Source: Emiliania huxleyi CCMP1516
Lineage: Eukaryota > Haptophyta > Isochrysidales > Noelaerhabdaceae
Direction: 5' to 3'
Length of the DNA: 64,000 bases
Assembly: GCF_000372725.1 (NCBI RefSeq)
Contig: NW_005201287.1
Location: 238,952 to 302,951, forward strand
Part shown: one piece after another, positions 41,938 to 53,018 of the stretch
Layout: each line of letters opens with the position of its first letter
Numbering within the stretch: position 1 is the first letter of the stretch
Translations under genes and position numbers: made by a program
The notes under the pieces: generated by a model
Database searches by the model: none
What the model saw: the letters and a program-made list of their open reading frames with translations, nothing else
What the model was told of the DNA's origin: nothing

Positions 41938-42935
41938 TGAGCCGTCTTTTTTACAGGTTGCAACCCAGTTTCGCACAGTGCTGTGAGTAGTGTCAGGGGC
42001 AGTAGGTGGGCGAGCTTCAGGCGCGCCCATCTCGATCGTCAAGGCGTCGCTACGCGCGGTCTTCCGCGGGGGGAGCTGCGTCGACGGGTGCGGGACCGCG
42101 GCGCAGCCAGTGCCGCGGCGAGGCCTCCGGCTGTTTGCGGCGGGCGGCTTGCTGCTCGCTGCATGGCGAAAAACTCGTCTCGCCACACGCCAAGGGCTTA
42201 TGCTCTGGCGAGACGTGAGGCGCATGCGCCCAGGAGGGGAGGGGGCATGTGTAACGACACTGCTAGAGATGCCTTTCGGGGCCCAGAGATAAAACTTCTG
42301 TGATGCCATGCGTGACCTAGTAGTGTCCCCAGCTATGGGCGTGTCCACGTTGGAGCCAGGTGTGGTGTGGGCGCGAGAATAGCTCCGCCGTTCATGGAGG
42401 CAACCGATGCGAGTCGACTGGTGTGTGTCGTCGTGGTTTCGTATCAAGAATACTCACTCACACACAGTGCTGTGAATCGAGCGGCAACCAACAGCTCTCA
42501 GGACCCCCCGGTGCTGGGGTGCTGCCAGCAACCAACCAACTCACCGGCGAGCGGAGCGAGCCGAAGAGCTGGGGCCAAATTCGTGAATGAATGAACTGAC
42601 TGGCAGCGAACGTCAATCAATCAATCAACGCCGCCCGCAGCATCGAGCGGCACGTCCTCCCCACAACCAGCGGCGTGTATTGCACCATAGGTCGTCGGCT
42701 TTGCCGACGGGCGACGTGCACGGGACACAGGGACGGGCGAACCACGTACCCGAACAAGCATGATCCATCCAGTTCCAGAGAACGGGGCATTGCACCTACC
42801 TACATGGTGCGGGACCTGGTGCAGCAACCAACAACCTGGATGGGGACTCGGTGCTGCGCAACCGACGCCAACCAGCAGCGTTCACAGCACAGTGCGAAAC
42901 TAGGGTTGCAACCTGGTACAAAGACGGCTCGCTGT
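41938..42935. mobile_element. ~1-kb TIR element
   Basis: The stretch 41938-41992 (AGCCGTCTTTTTTACAGGTT, GCAACCCAGTTTCGCACAGT, GCTGTGA) is repeated in inverted form at 42880-42933. The terminal repeats are ~50 bp at ~85% by eye. The interior has no believable protein; an open frame of 180 codons on the minus strand has no domain features. Flanking duplications are not clear. Confidence 0.7.
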
Positions 42936-43395
42936 GTCGAGCCTGTCTGCTGTGTCCTGTGAGAGTAACGACCGCGCGACGGCGACGGTGGCTGCCGCTG
43001 CCGCTGCCGCTGCTTCTGCCTGCCGCTGCCGCTGCTTCTGCCGCTAGGGGGGGGTGCGCGTTCGCAGGGAAAGGGCCGTAAAGTAAACACGGGTCGACGG
43101 GTCTCCGAGGGTTGGCTCCGCGCTCCGGGTTTCCCCTAGCAGCAGACCGCCCCCTCTACTCGGAGCTATAATGAACACCAGACATGAACACGACACGCAC
43201 TCTCACACGACGTCACCGCTCAGGGCCCCTTCGCGCGGGGTCCTCATCCTCACTCCGGAGGAGTCTTGGAGCACTTGGAGTGTGGTCATTAGCCTGACAT
43301 CCGATATTTTTTTTTGACGGCGCCACCACTTTCGAAGTGCGTTCGAACAGCAGTCCTCGGGCGAGCCTGTCAAACCTGTCACTCACCACCTCAAA
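42936..43395. repeat. R1 repeat pieces and 5' flank of PH/MIT gene
   Basis: 43042-43165 matches R1 (GGGTGCGCGTTCGCAGGGAA then GGGCCGTAAAGTAAACACGG, and GGTCTCCGAGGGTTGGCTCC). 43262-43300 has the other end of R1 (GGAGCACTTGGAGTGTGGTC). A CCGCTGCCGCTGC tract precedes at 42990-43045. Confidence 0.65.
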
Positions 43396-46300
43396 ATGGA
43401 GTTCACCCTCACCAAGCACAAGCTCTGGCGCTCGTGCGCGCGTAAGCTCGTCATCCTCGGCGACGAGGTGCTCACGCTCGACGGCAACGGCCGCACCACC
43501 AACAAGCTCGACTTGCTCCGGCTCGAAATCGAGGACGGTCCTGGCGACACCTTCACAATCCAGGAGCGCGCGGAGGGCGCGTGCGGCCTGCCAAACCTGC
43601 TCGGACCGCGCATCTTCCACTTCAGCGCCGCCCGCAAGCCCGAGGTGCTCGCCGCACTCCATAAGCGCGACATCTTTGCGGCGCGGCTGTCGGTGGAGCC
43701 GCGCTCCGGCGGCTCGTCGCCCTCCGCTGTCGGCGCGCCACCCGTCGCCGCGTCGCCCGACGACGCGGCCACTCCGCGCGCCGAGGCGGCGGCGTGTCTC
43801 GCCGAGGCGGTGGAGGCCATCCTTCGGCCGGACGGGTCGTCGCCCGGGCTGCTCGGTTGCGGCCTACTCGGGGCCGAGGTGCACACACACACGAGCCGCA
43901 CCTCGTGTCTAGCCCCCCCCCCCCCCCTCCCTCCTCCTCCCTGCTCGGCTGTCGTCTGCTCTCGGCTCTCTTCGACGCGTCTGCCCACCTGGGCTGCGCC
44001 CCTGCCCACACCTCCCACCACCCCCTCCAGACCCACATCCCCCCTCCCTGCCTTCCGCTCAGGGCCTCGCGAGAGCGGAGGCGCACAACGCCCTCTTCCG
44101 AAAGGGCCTCGCCGCCAACGCCTCGGGCGACTCCGCCTCGGCCGCGTCGCTGCTCTTCGAGGCGAGCGACCACACACCGCATCAGCCGTAGTAGTTGTGG
44201 TGAGCAACTCTTCGAACTTCCAAGGTGTGCTCACGACACACGCGTGCTCACTCGCCGACGACAAACATGCTCACGACAAACACGTGCTCACGACCGCTCC
44301 ACGGCACGTGCTCACGACACACGCCCACGGCACGCCTGCCTCAGGCGGCCAGGCTCGACCCGCGGCCGACCACCATCCTCTCGCACGTCAACATGCCCTC
44401 CCACGCTCCTGGGGCGGGCCTCTCCGCGCGGAGGACACGTCCGTGACACGTCCACGGCACGCCGCGTAGGCGCCTTAAGCTCGGCGAGTCCGCGCTGGCG
44501 GCGGCACGCACACCTCTCTCTCCCCGACACACCACCCCGGACGACCACTTCCCCCAGGCGGGAGATGTCACGCGCACTGCCGCACTCTCCTGGCCCTACA
44601 GGCGTGCTACTCGCGCCTCCTCGCCGAGGGCAGCCTGACCGCGAAGGCGCGCGCCATCGCAGTCTCCAAGCTGGCGGAGGCGAACGCGGCCAAGGAGGCG
44701 GAGGCGGAGGCGGAGGAGGCGGAGGCGGAGCCCCGCGTGTCGAACTCTGTGGTGGAAGAGGAGGAGGAGGAGGAGGAGGAGGAGGAGGAGGTCGAGCTGC
44801 CAACCTCGCCCTTCGTCACCCTCCGCTCTCCGAGGAGGCAGAGGTCGATGGAGCGCCGCTGGTCGCTAGACGTGGCGGCGGCGACTTCCCCCTCGCCGCG
44901 CCACCGCGAGACCGCAATCTCCTCCGCCCTCGAGGCGATCTCCCCATCGATCTCCTCGCCGGCCGCCGCCACCTTTGCCGAGCCCGCCGCCGCCGAGGGC
45001 GGCTCGCATGGGGAGGAGGGCGGCGGGGCCGGCGACACGCCTCGCTACCGGCGCGCCTCCTCCTTCGGCGACCACCGCGCCGTCGAGCCGCGCATCCACA
45101 GCAGCCCTCGCGTGGGTGGTCAAGCCCTCGTTTCATCTTAGGCCGCCCGCCCTTCCACCGGAGACCCGACCCCCCCACGGAGCTCCCCCCCCCCCTGAAC
45201 CTTATCGGAACCTCTCCCACCTTCTCAGGCCGCCGGCTCTCCGTCGAGAGCGTGCTCAGTGCGGCCGCGCGCGGCGGCGGAGCGGCGCCGGCGCCGGCGA
45301 CCGGACTCGCAACCTTCGCGTCTCCAAGCTGGTACGGCGGAGGAGGGGCACCGACGCAGAACTCTGGCCCGCAGCAGGACAGAGCCCTCCGCCACGAATG
45401 ACCACAAATGTTGCCCCCCCACCCCCCCCACCCCCACCCCCCACCTCTCCGAGCCACGGGACCACGAGTCTAAGGTGGGAAGGCAGCCTCAACATCAACA
45501 GTGAGTGGATATGTTGCGAATATGCGCCGCAGGACGACTCCATCCGGGACGACTTCTCCCGCCGCTCCGAGGAGGTGGGGGACGGCGCCGGGCTGCAGGA
45601 GCAGCACAAGCCCGGGCCCTCACTCTTCAGTGCACACCCCTCCAGCAGTGACTCACCGCTTCAGCGATTCCACTGTGTAGGAGGAGGGGTGGACCCTCGG
45701 CTCCGGCTTCTCCGGCGGGTGACTGGCCGCCGCGCCTCTCCGTCGCCCGGGCCGGACCCTTCCCGGACCCTTCTCGGACCCTACCCACAGGATGGGCCGC
45801 CGCGCCTCGCTCATCTCGCGCGTCTCCGCCGTCTCCTCCTCCGGCTACTCCTCTGGCTCCCCCTCCGAGGGCAAGATCGCCTCCTCGAAAGCCGCGGCGA
45901 TGCCCGCCGCGCCGCCGCCGCCGCCGCTCGAGGTGCGTGGCGCCGTGACTCCTCTCTCGACGCGGGGAGGGGGGGGGGGGGGGGGCGTGAAGGGCGTCTC
46001 GTTCACGCGTCCAGTCGTGACAGGTGGCGTCGCGCCTCGACGGCCTCCTGGACGCCACCGGCGCCCTGCTGCTCCCGCCCGCCCCCCCTCCCTCGGACCT
46101 CATCGACCTGCGCTCGCCCACCACGCCGGCGGTCATGCGCGAGGTCGCCAAAATCCGCGAGGCGCGAGACGCAGCCGAGAGGCAGCCGAGAGGCAGCCGA
46201 GAGGCAGCCGAGACGCAGCCGAGATGCAGCCGGGGTGTAGCCCCGAGATCCGCGAGGCCGGCCAGACACGGCGTGCAGGCAAGGGAGGTGTGCCTGGCTG

Positions 46301-46630
46301 GTGGATTGCGGCGGTATCACGCGACGCCTCCATGCGAGCACAGGCGACGCCGGGCCTGACAGTGCGGCAGGTGCACCGCCGCCTCGTGGCGCAGGGAGGC
46401 GAGCTGCTCGACCCGGCCGTGGCCTCCGCCAGCCGCTCAAAGGCGCCACGACGAGGGAGCTGTTGCGCGCGCGGGGTGTGGCCGGCCTGTTGCGTTGAGG
46501 AGGTTTGTGGGCCGAGTCACTGTAGGTCAAGAAGGCCGCCTCCAAGGTGACCAAGTCGGCGCTCCGCCTCCGCCACGAGCTCGGGACCGAGAACGACACG
46601 GCGCTTGCCGAGGGCGTCGCCGAGTGCTGA
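43396..46630 (+). CDS. PH-like and MIT-like domain protein, probably endosomal
   Basis: Exons are 43396-43878, 44063-44161, 44602-~45116, 45229-~45335, ~45533-45570, ~45791-45932, 46024-46161, 46371-~46442 and 46526-46630. Residues 1-~100 (TKHKLWRSCARKLVILGDEV, TLDGNGRTTNKLDL) resemble the N-terminal PH-like module of RME-8/DNAJC13, which starts TKHxWRGxYxR. Exons 2-3 encode EAHNALFRKGLAANASGDSA and ACYSRLLAEGSLTAKARAIA, the helical repeat of a MIT domain (ESCRT-III/Vps4 type binding). Then come a poly-Glu tract, Ser-rich basic clusters (RRASSFG, RRLSVESV, RRASLISRVS; candidate phosphorylation sites) and C-terminal helices ending VKKAASKVTKSALRLRHELG. The combination suggests a membrane-trafficking adaptor; this is inference. 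Middle exons are uncertain by tens of bases. Introns contain CAGCCGAGA-type minisatellites and boundary repeats. Confidence 0.65.
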
Positions 46631-46984
46631 GGGGCCGACGAGGCCTCCCGTCAGTCGACACCTCGCCGCCGCCCCTCCCAGCGAGATGGGGCTCTCGAGG
46701 GAGGGCGCCACGCTCGGCTTTGGCCACGGGGGCACTCCCTGGCCGGACCAGCATTGGCGTTGGCGTGGGTAGAACCTAGAACGCGCGGAAGTGTGCGGGG
46801 GCGTGGGGGGGGGGAGCACTGGAGCACTTGGAGTGCGGTCGGCAGCCTCACATCCAGGGCGTGGGCAGCTAGAGCACCCCAGCGATCGGGCTGCGGGCAA
46901 AAGAACCCTGACACCCTGGGGGGTGCGGTGACTCATAAGCGGGTAAGGAAAAGATTTTCTCCTTTCGGCGTCTCGTGTGTGTAA
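46631..46984. repeat. Spacer with R1 copy
   Basis: 46811-46925 carries R1: CTGGAGCACTTGGAGTGCGG, TCGGCAGCCTCACATCCAGG, then a degenerate CACCCCAGCGATCGGGCTGC. Otherwise it is the 5' flank of the sulfotransferase gene. Confidence 0.65.
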
Positions 46985-49900
46985 ATGCTTCTGGCAACTT
47001 CTGCCGCCGTCCACCTCGAGGGCGCGGCACTTGCCGCGGCGGAGAGGGATGCTCTCGCGGCAGTGCTGGAACACGAGCGTGCCGAGCACGCCAGGTCAGA
47101 TCGGCTTCTGGCAGACGCTCCACCGCTGAGTAGCCTCGTGCCGTCGATTTTTGGCGAGGCCGAGGCCGAGGCTGAGCCACCACCGGCCGACAATTCCTCT
47201 GGGAGGCCGACTCCGGAGTGGGCGAGTGGCCTCGGGCTGCCTGAGTACCTTCTCGACACGGCGCCGACAGTCGGCGATGGCGAGCTCCGCCACCTCCCGG
47301 CCTCGCCTTCGGAGCGCGCACCTTTGCTGCCCACCCTCTACCTGCCGGGCTTCCCGAAGGCGGCGACGACTTGGCTCTCAAACTGCGTGCAGTACGCCTT
47401 CAGCCCGGTCAACATCTGCGGCCGGCGGGCCGAAAAGTGGGCCGCGTGCACGCGCCGGTTCGCGCTAATGGACCCTTAGCAGTCGCACCTCGTTGAGAGC
47501 TCCCACGATAAGCAAGTCTTACGCGGCTATCACTGGCCCCGACCCGCGCCAGGTACGCTCTCGCGCCCCTCTTCACCGACGCGTTGGCCCAGCCCTCGGC
47601 GTGGAAGGAGCGCGCTGCTCCTCTCGTTTCTATTTACGGCCTCCCTCCCAACGCGGCCAAAGGATATCCACCTCGAGAACCTCGAGAGAGAGGCCTCCCT
47701 CCGGACCGGACGCCATCCCCGCACCTCCGAGAACCTTCTCTGGTAGGAGCTCTTCTTCTTCGGCGGCCGCCCTCCGGCCCACCCGTTCGCGTACCGGCCC
47801 GACCTGCTCGAGCTGCACGGGCCCGACCCGACGGGCGGCCCGCTGCGCAACCTGTCTCTCCTCTGGCCGTGGGAGAGACAGCTGCTGGGTCCGCGCCGGG
47901 GCTCGGCCTCGGGCGCGGAGCTCACGGGGGCTCGCTCTCTAGGCCCCCAGATCACCCGGCACCACCCGCGAGATCGTGCGAGATTAGGCGCGGAGCTCAT
48001 GGGCCGGCTCCGCGCAATGTGCGCGCAGTCCGTGCCCCCACAGTCCTGCCTCTCGGGTGGCGGCGGTGACGCCTGCCGCGCCGCGCCGCGCTGCTCCGTC
48101 CTCGGCACCGCCGCGTGCGAGGGGGCCAACTGGAGAGGCGTTTGCCGCGGCCTGGGAGCCGCAAGGCCGCAGCCGCAGCTCGGCTGCACACACCCCGCGT
48201 GCGCGCGCGTCGCCGAGGCGAGCGCGGCCGAGAGCGGGCAGTTCTCGCTGAACTGCGTGTGGTCGCCGCGCCTCAAGGCAGTGAGCGGGCGGAGCGACGC
48301 CTACTGCGCGCACTCGCTGCTGCCGTGGGCGGCGCGGGGCGAGCTCAACGCGAGCGTGATGGACTTCACACCAAACTACATCTGCGACGCGGACGCGATG
48401 GCACGCATCCACGACAGCGCCGCGGGGAGGCCCGAGGCGGTCAAGTTCATCGTAGTGGTTCGCGACCCGGTGGCGCGCGCCTTCTCGGAGTGGTCGATGT
48501 TTGCGCTCGGCTCGCTGCGCTACCGGGAGCGGGGCCAAGACACTGCCCGGGCCTTCGCCTCTCAGCCTTCTCGGAGACCCCTCTCTGCAGGCTGGAACTG
48601 GGATCCGGTCAAGAACTTCTCGGCGGCGATGGCGTACAAGCTGCAGGCGCTGCAGAGGTGCAACCGCTCCCTCTACCTCAACGTCAGCAGGTGGCTATGC
48701 TCGGGGAGACTCGGGAGGAGCGGTCATCTCAGGGGAAAACCTCGGGTTAATCTCCCCCCCATTGATTTTGAGCAGGCTGCGCCAGCTGCCCACCACGGCG
48801 CCCGCCGCGCATTTGAGGCAGTGAGCACGAGATTGCTCGAGATGACACCCGAGATTAAGATTGATTGCTCGCGACGTGCAGGAGCTCGCCGCGTACCTGC
48901 GGAAGTGCTTCGACTACGGCCGCGCGACAATGTGCGCGCCTGTGGCCCACCACATCTCTCGTGACCAGTCCGACCGTTCGCCATTCGATCAGGGAGTCAA
49001 TCATGATTCAATCAGCGTGCCTCCCTGAGATCGGCAGGTATGCCACCAGCTCGATGTACTCCGCTTGCCTGCTGCACGCGCTCCGCTACTTCAAGCGAGC
49101 GCCCCTCCTCGTGTCCTCCGCCGCCTCCTCCCTTTCCATCACGAACCTTCCGCGAACCTTCCGCGCGACCCCTCCCGGCACAGGCGGGAGCAGTTCCTTG
49201 TCCTCCGGTACGAGGACCTCATGGCGATGGACGCGACCGCGACGCTGCGGCTCCTCTCGCGCTTCACCGGCCTCGACGCCAGCACGTGCCGCTGGTTGCG
49301 AACAGTGACATTGGGACATTAATGTGTGGACTCATTTCAGGCCTCCGCCTCGACGGCAGCACGGGCCACCACCGGCTGTGACACTACGATGAGTTATTCC
49401 GTGTGAGTGTGCAGGCCTCCATCTCGACGACAGCACGGCGGCCAAGGCGCGAGGCCAGTGCCAACCCGCGAGGCTGCGCGCGGGCAAGCAAGGCAAAAGC
49501 CGAGCCGACCCTCTTCGTCGAGCTTCCCCGAGATCAGCCGCGAGATGACGCGAGCGTGACTCGAGGTGCAGGCAAGGCGGACGCCCCGCCGAACGCCTAC
49601 TCGTCGTCCTCGCCGCACGCGGCGGAGATGCTCGCCGAGGCGGCGCCCGGAACCTCTAGCCGAACTAGAGTTCGGAGCTGGAGCTGAGGATTCATCAGTC
49701 ATCACAGGCGGCGCCGCAGCTGGAGGCCGTCTTCGCGCCGTACAACGCGCTGCCTTCCCGAGCCGCTGCACCCGCACTTGAGACTAGGTATCCCCATGAT
49801 TACTCGTCGATTTGGTCGTTAACCAGGCGCTGCTGCGCGAGCTGCTGCACCCTCGCCTCTCGTGGGCTGCGAGCGACCACCGCAAGGTTGCACAACGTAC

Positions 49901-50412
49901 CGCCGCGCGCTTAGCTTAGCCGTGTCTCCTCGTTGAGTCATCGTCGCTCAACCGACGGGTCGACACACAAGCGCCGGTCCGGTCATCGGTGAACTCGACA
50001 CCAGGTGCCGCTCAGCGCTGAGGCCAAGGCGCGGGTGGCCGCGGAGCGGTACCAGCGCCGCCTGGCGCTGCGCAGGCGGCAGGTGTGTGCGCCGAATCAG
50101 ACGCGACAGACACAGCTCTCTGAGAGAATTCCCCCGAGACCCGTTGTGACACCCTCACCACAAAGCAGACCGGCCCCTCCCTGGCCCTGCCACTGCACAC
50201 TGCTCGTTTTCGCATGCCCTTGGCAGGTGAGCCGAAGGGTGGCGCAGATCGAGAGGGCGGCCGAGGTGCGGTCGCGGATCGGCGGAGCCGCGGCCGCCGC
50301 TGGCCGCGGGGCGGGGAGAGGCGCAATTGCGCGGGGCGCGAGGAGGAGGGGCGGGGCCCGGCGGTTGCCGGGGCGCCGTGGGGAAGCTCATGAAGGTGCT
50401 GCCTCGAGGTGA
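46985..50412 (+). CDS. Multi-exon sulfotransferase (PAPS-dependent)
   Basis: From ATG 46985, a helical Ala/Glu region leads to LYLPGFPKAATTWLSNCVQY, the 5'-phosphosulfate loop (PKxxTTWL). Later exons give KELFFFGGRPP, VMDFTPNYICDADAMARI, and KFIVVVRDPVARAFSEWSMF, the 3'-phosphate motif RDPxxRxxSxW of heparan-type sulfotransferases; then WNWDPVKNFS, YLRKCFDYGRATMC, REQFLVLRYEDLM and LEAVFAPYNALLRELLHPRL, the usual C-terminal order. About a dozen exons are needed; well-placed introns are 47608-47746 (GA-AG), 47913-47987 and 48534-48590 (GC-AG). The catalytic domain could stop at TAG 49919, but exons at 50008-50085 and 50227-50412 continue the frame with a basic tail (VSRRVAQIERAAEVRSRIGG) across introns with boundary repeats, so I extend the gene to 50412. 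The likely role is sulfating a secreted glycan. No clear signal peptide is visible at this start. Confidence 0.72.
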
Positions 50413-51086
50413 ACGAAAGAAAGAACGAGACGAACGTCAAATGAAGTAGTACGCATTCGAGCGCCGCGCAGTTTTGCGAGCGGGTGCAGTTTTTGCGGGT
50501 GCAGATTCGCGGGTGGAGAAAATTGCTCGTGCCTCGGAGGCCGCCGCATCTTTGGGAGAGCGCCCACAGAGAAATGGCTGCGCGGCGGCTAAAAGGAATC
50601 GCGGCGGCTGCTCAGCGACTGAGCACCTGACAGTGCCGACAGCTGCCCGACAGCCCGACACGCGACAGATCACCTGACAGCACATCCTCACTCAAGTTGA
50701 CGGGTCGGCGGCGCCGCTGGCCGCGCGAAGCTGTCGCACGCGCAGGGCTCGGCGCGGGCGCTGTGGGCGAGCCTGCAGCAGCAGCAAGCGTGTGTGGTGC
50801 CGGGGCCCGGGCGCTCGAAGCGTTAGAATAGCGCCTTAGTCAATGCTCGCTGCTTCCGCCCCCTCCCCGCCCTCCCTGGTCAGCGCCGTTCGTGGAGGGC
50901 TAGGCGCTCCGGCCTCCGCCCGGGGCTCTCGCCTCTCGCCTCTGTCTGCCGAGAGAGAGGGGGCTACCCTCTGAGGTCAACGCCCTCTGTGCCGCGCCAA
51001 GACAGACCCTCGGCCGGGGACCCTCTGAGGCCAAAATCAGCCAAGAGAGGCCACAGAGGCGGCACAGAGTCAGAGTCAAACCCTCT
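50413..51086. other. Intergenic with CGACAGC words and CTCTGAGG repeats
   Basis: 50628-50690 resembles the CGACAGC cluster at 39838-39970. 50960-51150 is built of CCTCTGAGG/CCCTCTGTGCCG words in direct and inverted order. No gene is seen. Confidence 0.5.
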
Positions 51087-52233
51087 GTGCCGCCAAGCCA
51101 GGCAGGGGTCCGACCCCTCCTCAGAGGGGGTCTGAGGCCTCAGAGCGTGTACGAGTACAACGCCCTCGACGTACGCCTGCAGGTCACGCGCGCAGGCCCT
51201 TCGGCACTTCACAGCCATCCAGCGGTGTGCATGGCTCCCGCCAGCGAGACGGCCTGCCGCCTCGACGTCGAGGGCCTCGTCCGGGAGCACGAGAGGGAGC
51301 GCGATGCCACGTCGACCGGCGATATGGACGCGCTGATGGCGCGGCACTTTGGGCCTCCGAGGGAGGAGGCGGAGGCGGAGCGGACGGCGAGAGGGCTCAA
51401 AGAGGTGGAGGCGCTCTCGACGGGCGCGCTTGAGCTCAACTGGCGGCACGCGAGCCTCTTGGCACCGACGCGGCAGCTCGGTCCGCCGCTTTGCCGCGGC
51501 TGCGGCTCTGCGGGAGCACTGTCGGCGTGCGGCAAGTGCGGAGTGGCCAAGTACTGCTCGAGGCATTGTCAGGTCACCGACTGGAAGGCGCGCCACAAGC
51601 GCCTTGACTGCGCCGCCCTCGCCGCCCTCGGGCCGAGCCAGCGCCTCGCCGACGTCGCGGCCGCCCAGGCAGCCGCCGAGTCGCTGATCGTCCGCCTGCG
51701 GCTGTGCGTGCTGGACCCAGCTGCTGCCCAGCCCTCGCTGTAGTCGCGCGCGTTCGGATGGGTCGCATCCTCTCCACCCCGCGCCTCTCCACCGTCCTAG
51801 GTACGCGCTTCCCTTTGCTGCACAGGGCGCGCGGGACGGGCGCGGCTTCCTGCTGCTCCAGTCGGAGACGCCGCTCGACGCGCTGGCGCTACCCGGCCCG
51901 GTCGACTGCGCCGGCCGCGCCCTCGAGACGCCGCGCGCGGTGCTGCTGCACTTTGTGAGCCTGCGCGAGTTTGACGAGGAGCTGAGCGGCGCGCTGCCCG
52001 CGCTGGCGGCCGTGCGTGCGCCGCTCGCCGCCGCGATCGAGTCTCACGACCCGGACGCAGAGGCGGTACTGCTGCTGCACGTCGGGCCTAGCGCGCAGGA
52101 CTCGTTCACGGCGGTGGCGGTGGCGCCGTATGTGCCCGAGCCCGCCGTCTGCCGCGCGCTGGGAACGGAGTACGCGGGCAGGGACGCGCTGCAGATCGAC
52201 CTCGACGACCTCGGAGGCGGTGGCGGGATGTGA
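51087..52233 (+). CDS. MYND zinc-finger protein
   Basis: Two or more exons. The first (~51150-51706) has a clean ATG at 51231 (MAPASETACRLDVEGL), although a preceding stretch VYEYNALDVRLQ ending at a GT site near 51182 may be an earlier exon. CRGCGSAGALSACGKCGVAK and YCSRHCQVTDWKARHKRLDC form a complete MYND finger (C-x2-C, C-x2-C, C-x3-C, H-x3-C), a protein-interaction zinc fold. The second exon (51826-52233) encodes GFLLLQSETPLDALALPGPV and an Ala/Asp-rich domain ending DLDDLGGGGGM, which I do not recognise. No SET domain is seen. Probably a cytosolic or nuclear adaptor. Confidence 0.72.
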
Positions 52234-52502
52234 CACACCTCCGCACGATGTGAGCTTTGAGTCTCTTTGGAGAGCTCGATTTATTTCACTACCATTATGC
52301 ATATATATTGAAAACGCCAGCGCTGCGGCAGCGCCCGAGAGCCGACAACGGTGGGGTCAACCCCTCAACGCTATAGATGTACCGATATCTCTAAGTTCAC
52401 TGGTAACACTTCGCCACACATGATCGCTACCTGTCGGGTCGGCTGTCTGGGTCGCCATCGCCTTCCCTGCCGGGCTTGGGCAGCAGCCGGCCGAGCGCCT
52501 GA
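52234..52502. other. Convergent 3' flanks
   Basis: Short, relatively A/T-rich (TATGCATATATATTG near 52296). It separates two convergent genes; nothing else is seen. Confidence 0.5.
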
Positions 52503-53018
52503 TCAGAGACAGGACAGGGACGCAGTGTGGAGGCTGAGGTGAGGCAGGCGGGCGAGTGGGCTGTCCGGGGCTCGGCGAGCCTTCTCGATGCCGAACCGTC
52601 CCGCCTTGACGACGTTGGCGCCCTTGCCAACCATGCGGTAGCGGCCGGCGCGGTACGCGTAGCGGTACGACACGCGCTTCACCACAAAGGCGTCCTCCGA
52701 CGTCTCCACCATGTCCCCGCACCCGAGATTCGGCGCGAGCCGGTAGGTGCCGAGGCGGCGCTCGGGAGGCGTCACGTCGGTGAGCTCGTACGGTAGGCGG
52801 TCCCGGTCGTCCACCGGCCGCTTGACATAGCCTCCCTTCTTGCGCTTGTATACAGTCGCCTCCTCCTCCTCCTCCTCGCCCTCACCCTCGCCGAGAGACG
52901 CCAAGGCCCAGCGGCCGCGTTCGCCTGCAGCGGCCGCACGACACGGCAGTCCAGCGGCCTGAAAACCGGCCGTGAAGGGAGCGAGCAGCGAGAGCGTGAA
53001 GGCCAGCCTGAAGGCCAT
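52503..53018 (-). CDS. Conserved plastid-type protein with bipartite presequence
   Basis: From ATG 53018 the product starts MAFRLAFTLSLLAPFTAGFQ, a signal peptide with a Phe near the predicted cleavage site, followed by an Ala/Arg-rich stretch: the bipartite presequence of secondary plastids. After an acidic poly-Glu segment and a basic KRKKGGYVKRP come LGTYRLAPNLGCGDMVE and FVVKRVSYRYAYRAGRYRMV, a pattern known from uncharacterised plant and algal plastid proteins (LGTxxLxxxxxCGDxVE). The function is unknown. The last ~30 residues after GRFGIEKA look unrelated, so a missed 3' intron or exon is possible. It is 171 residues as annotated. Confidence 0.7.
   Translation of the reverse strand: MAFRLAFTLSLLAPFTAGFQAAGLPCRAAAAGERGRWALASLGEGEGEEEEEEATVYKRKKGGYVKRPVDDRDRLPYELTDVTPPERRLGTYRLAPNLGCGDMVETSEDAFVVKRVSYRYAYRAGRYRMVGKGANVVKAGRFGIEKARRAPDSPLARLPHLSLHTASLSCL

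Noticed and set aside
41905-42447. A 180-codon minus-strand frame
   Set aside because: It lies across a TIR of the 41938-42935 element and has no domain or bias beyond base composition.
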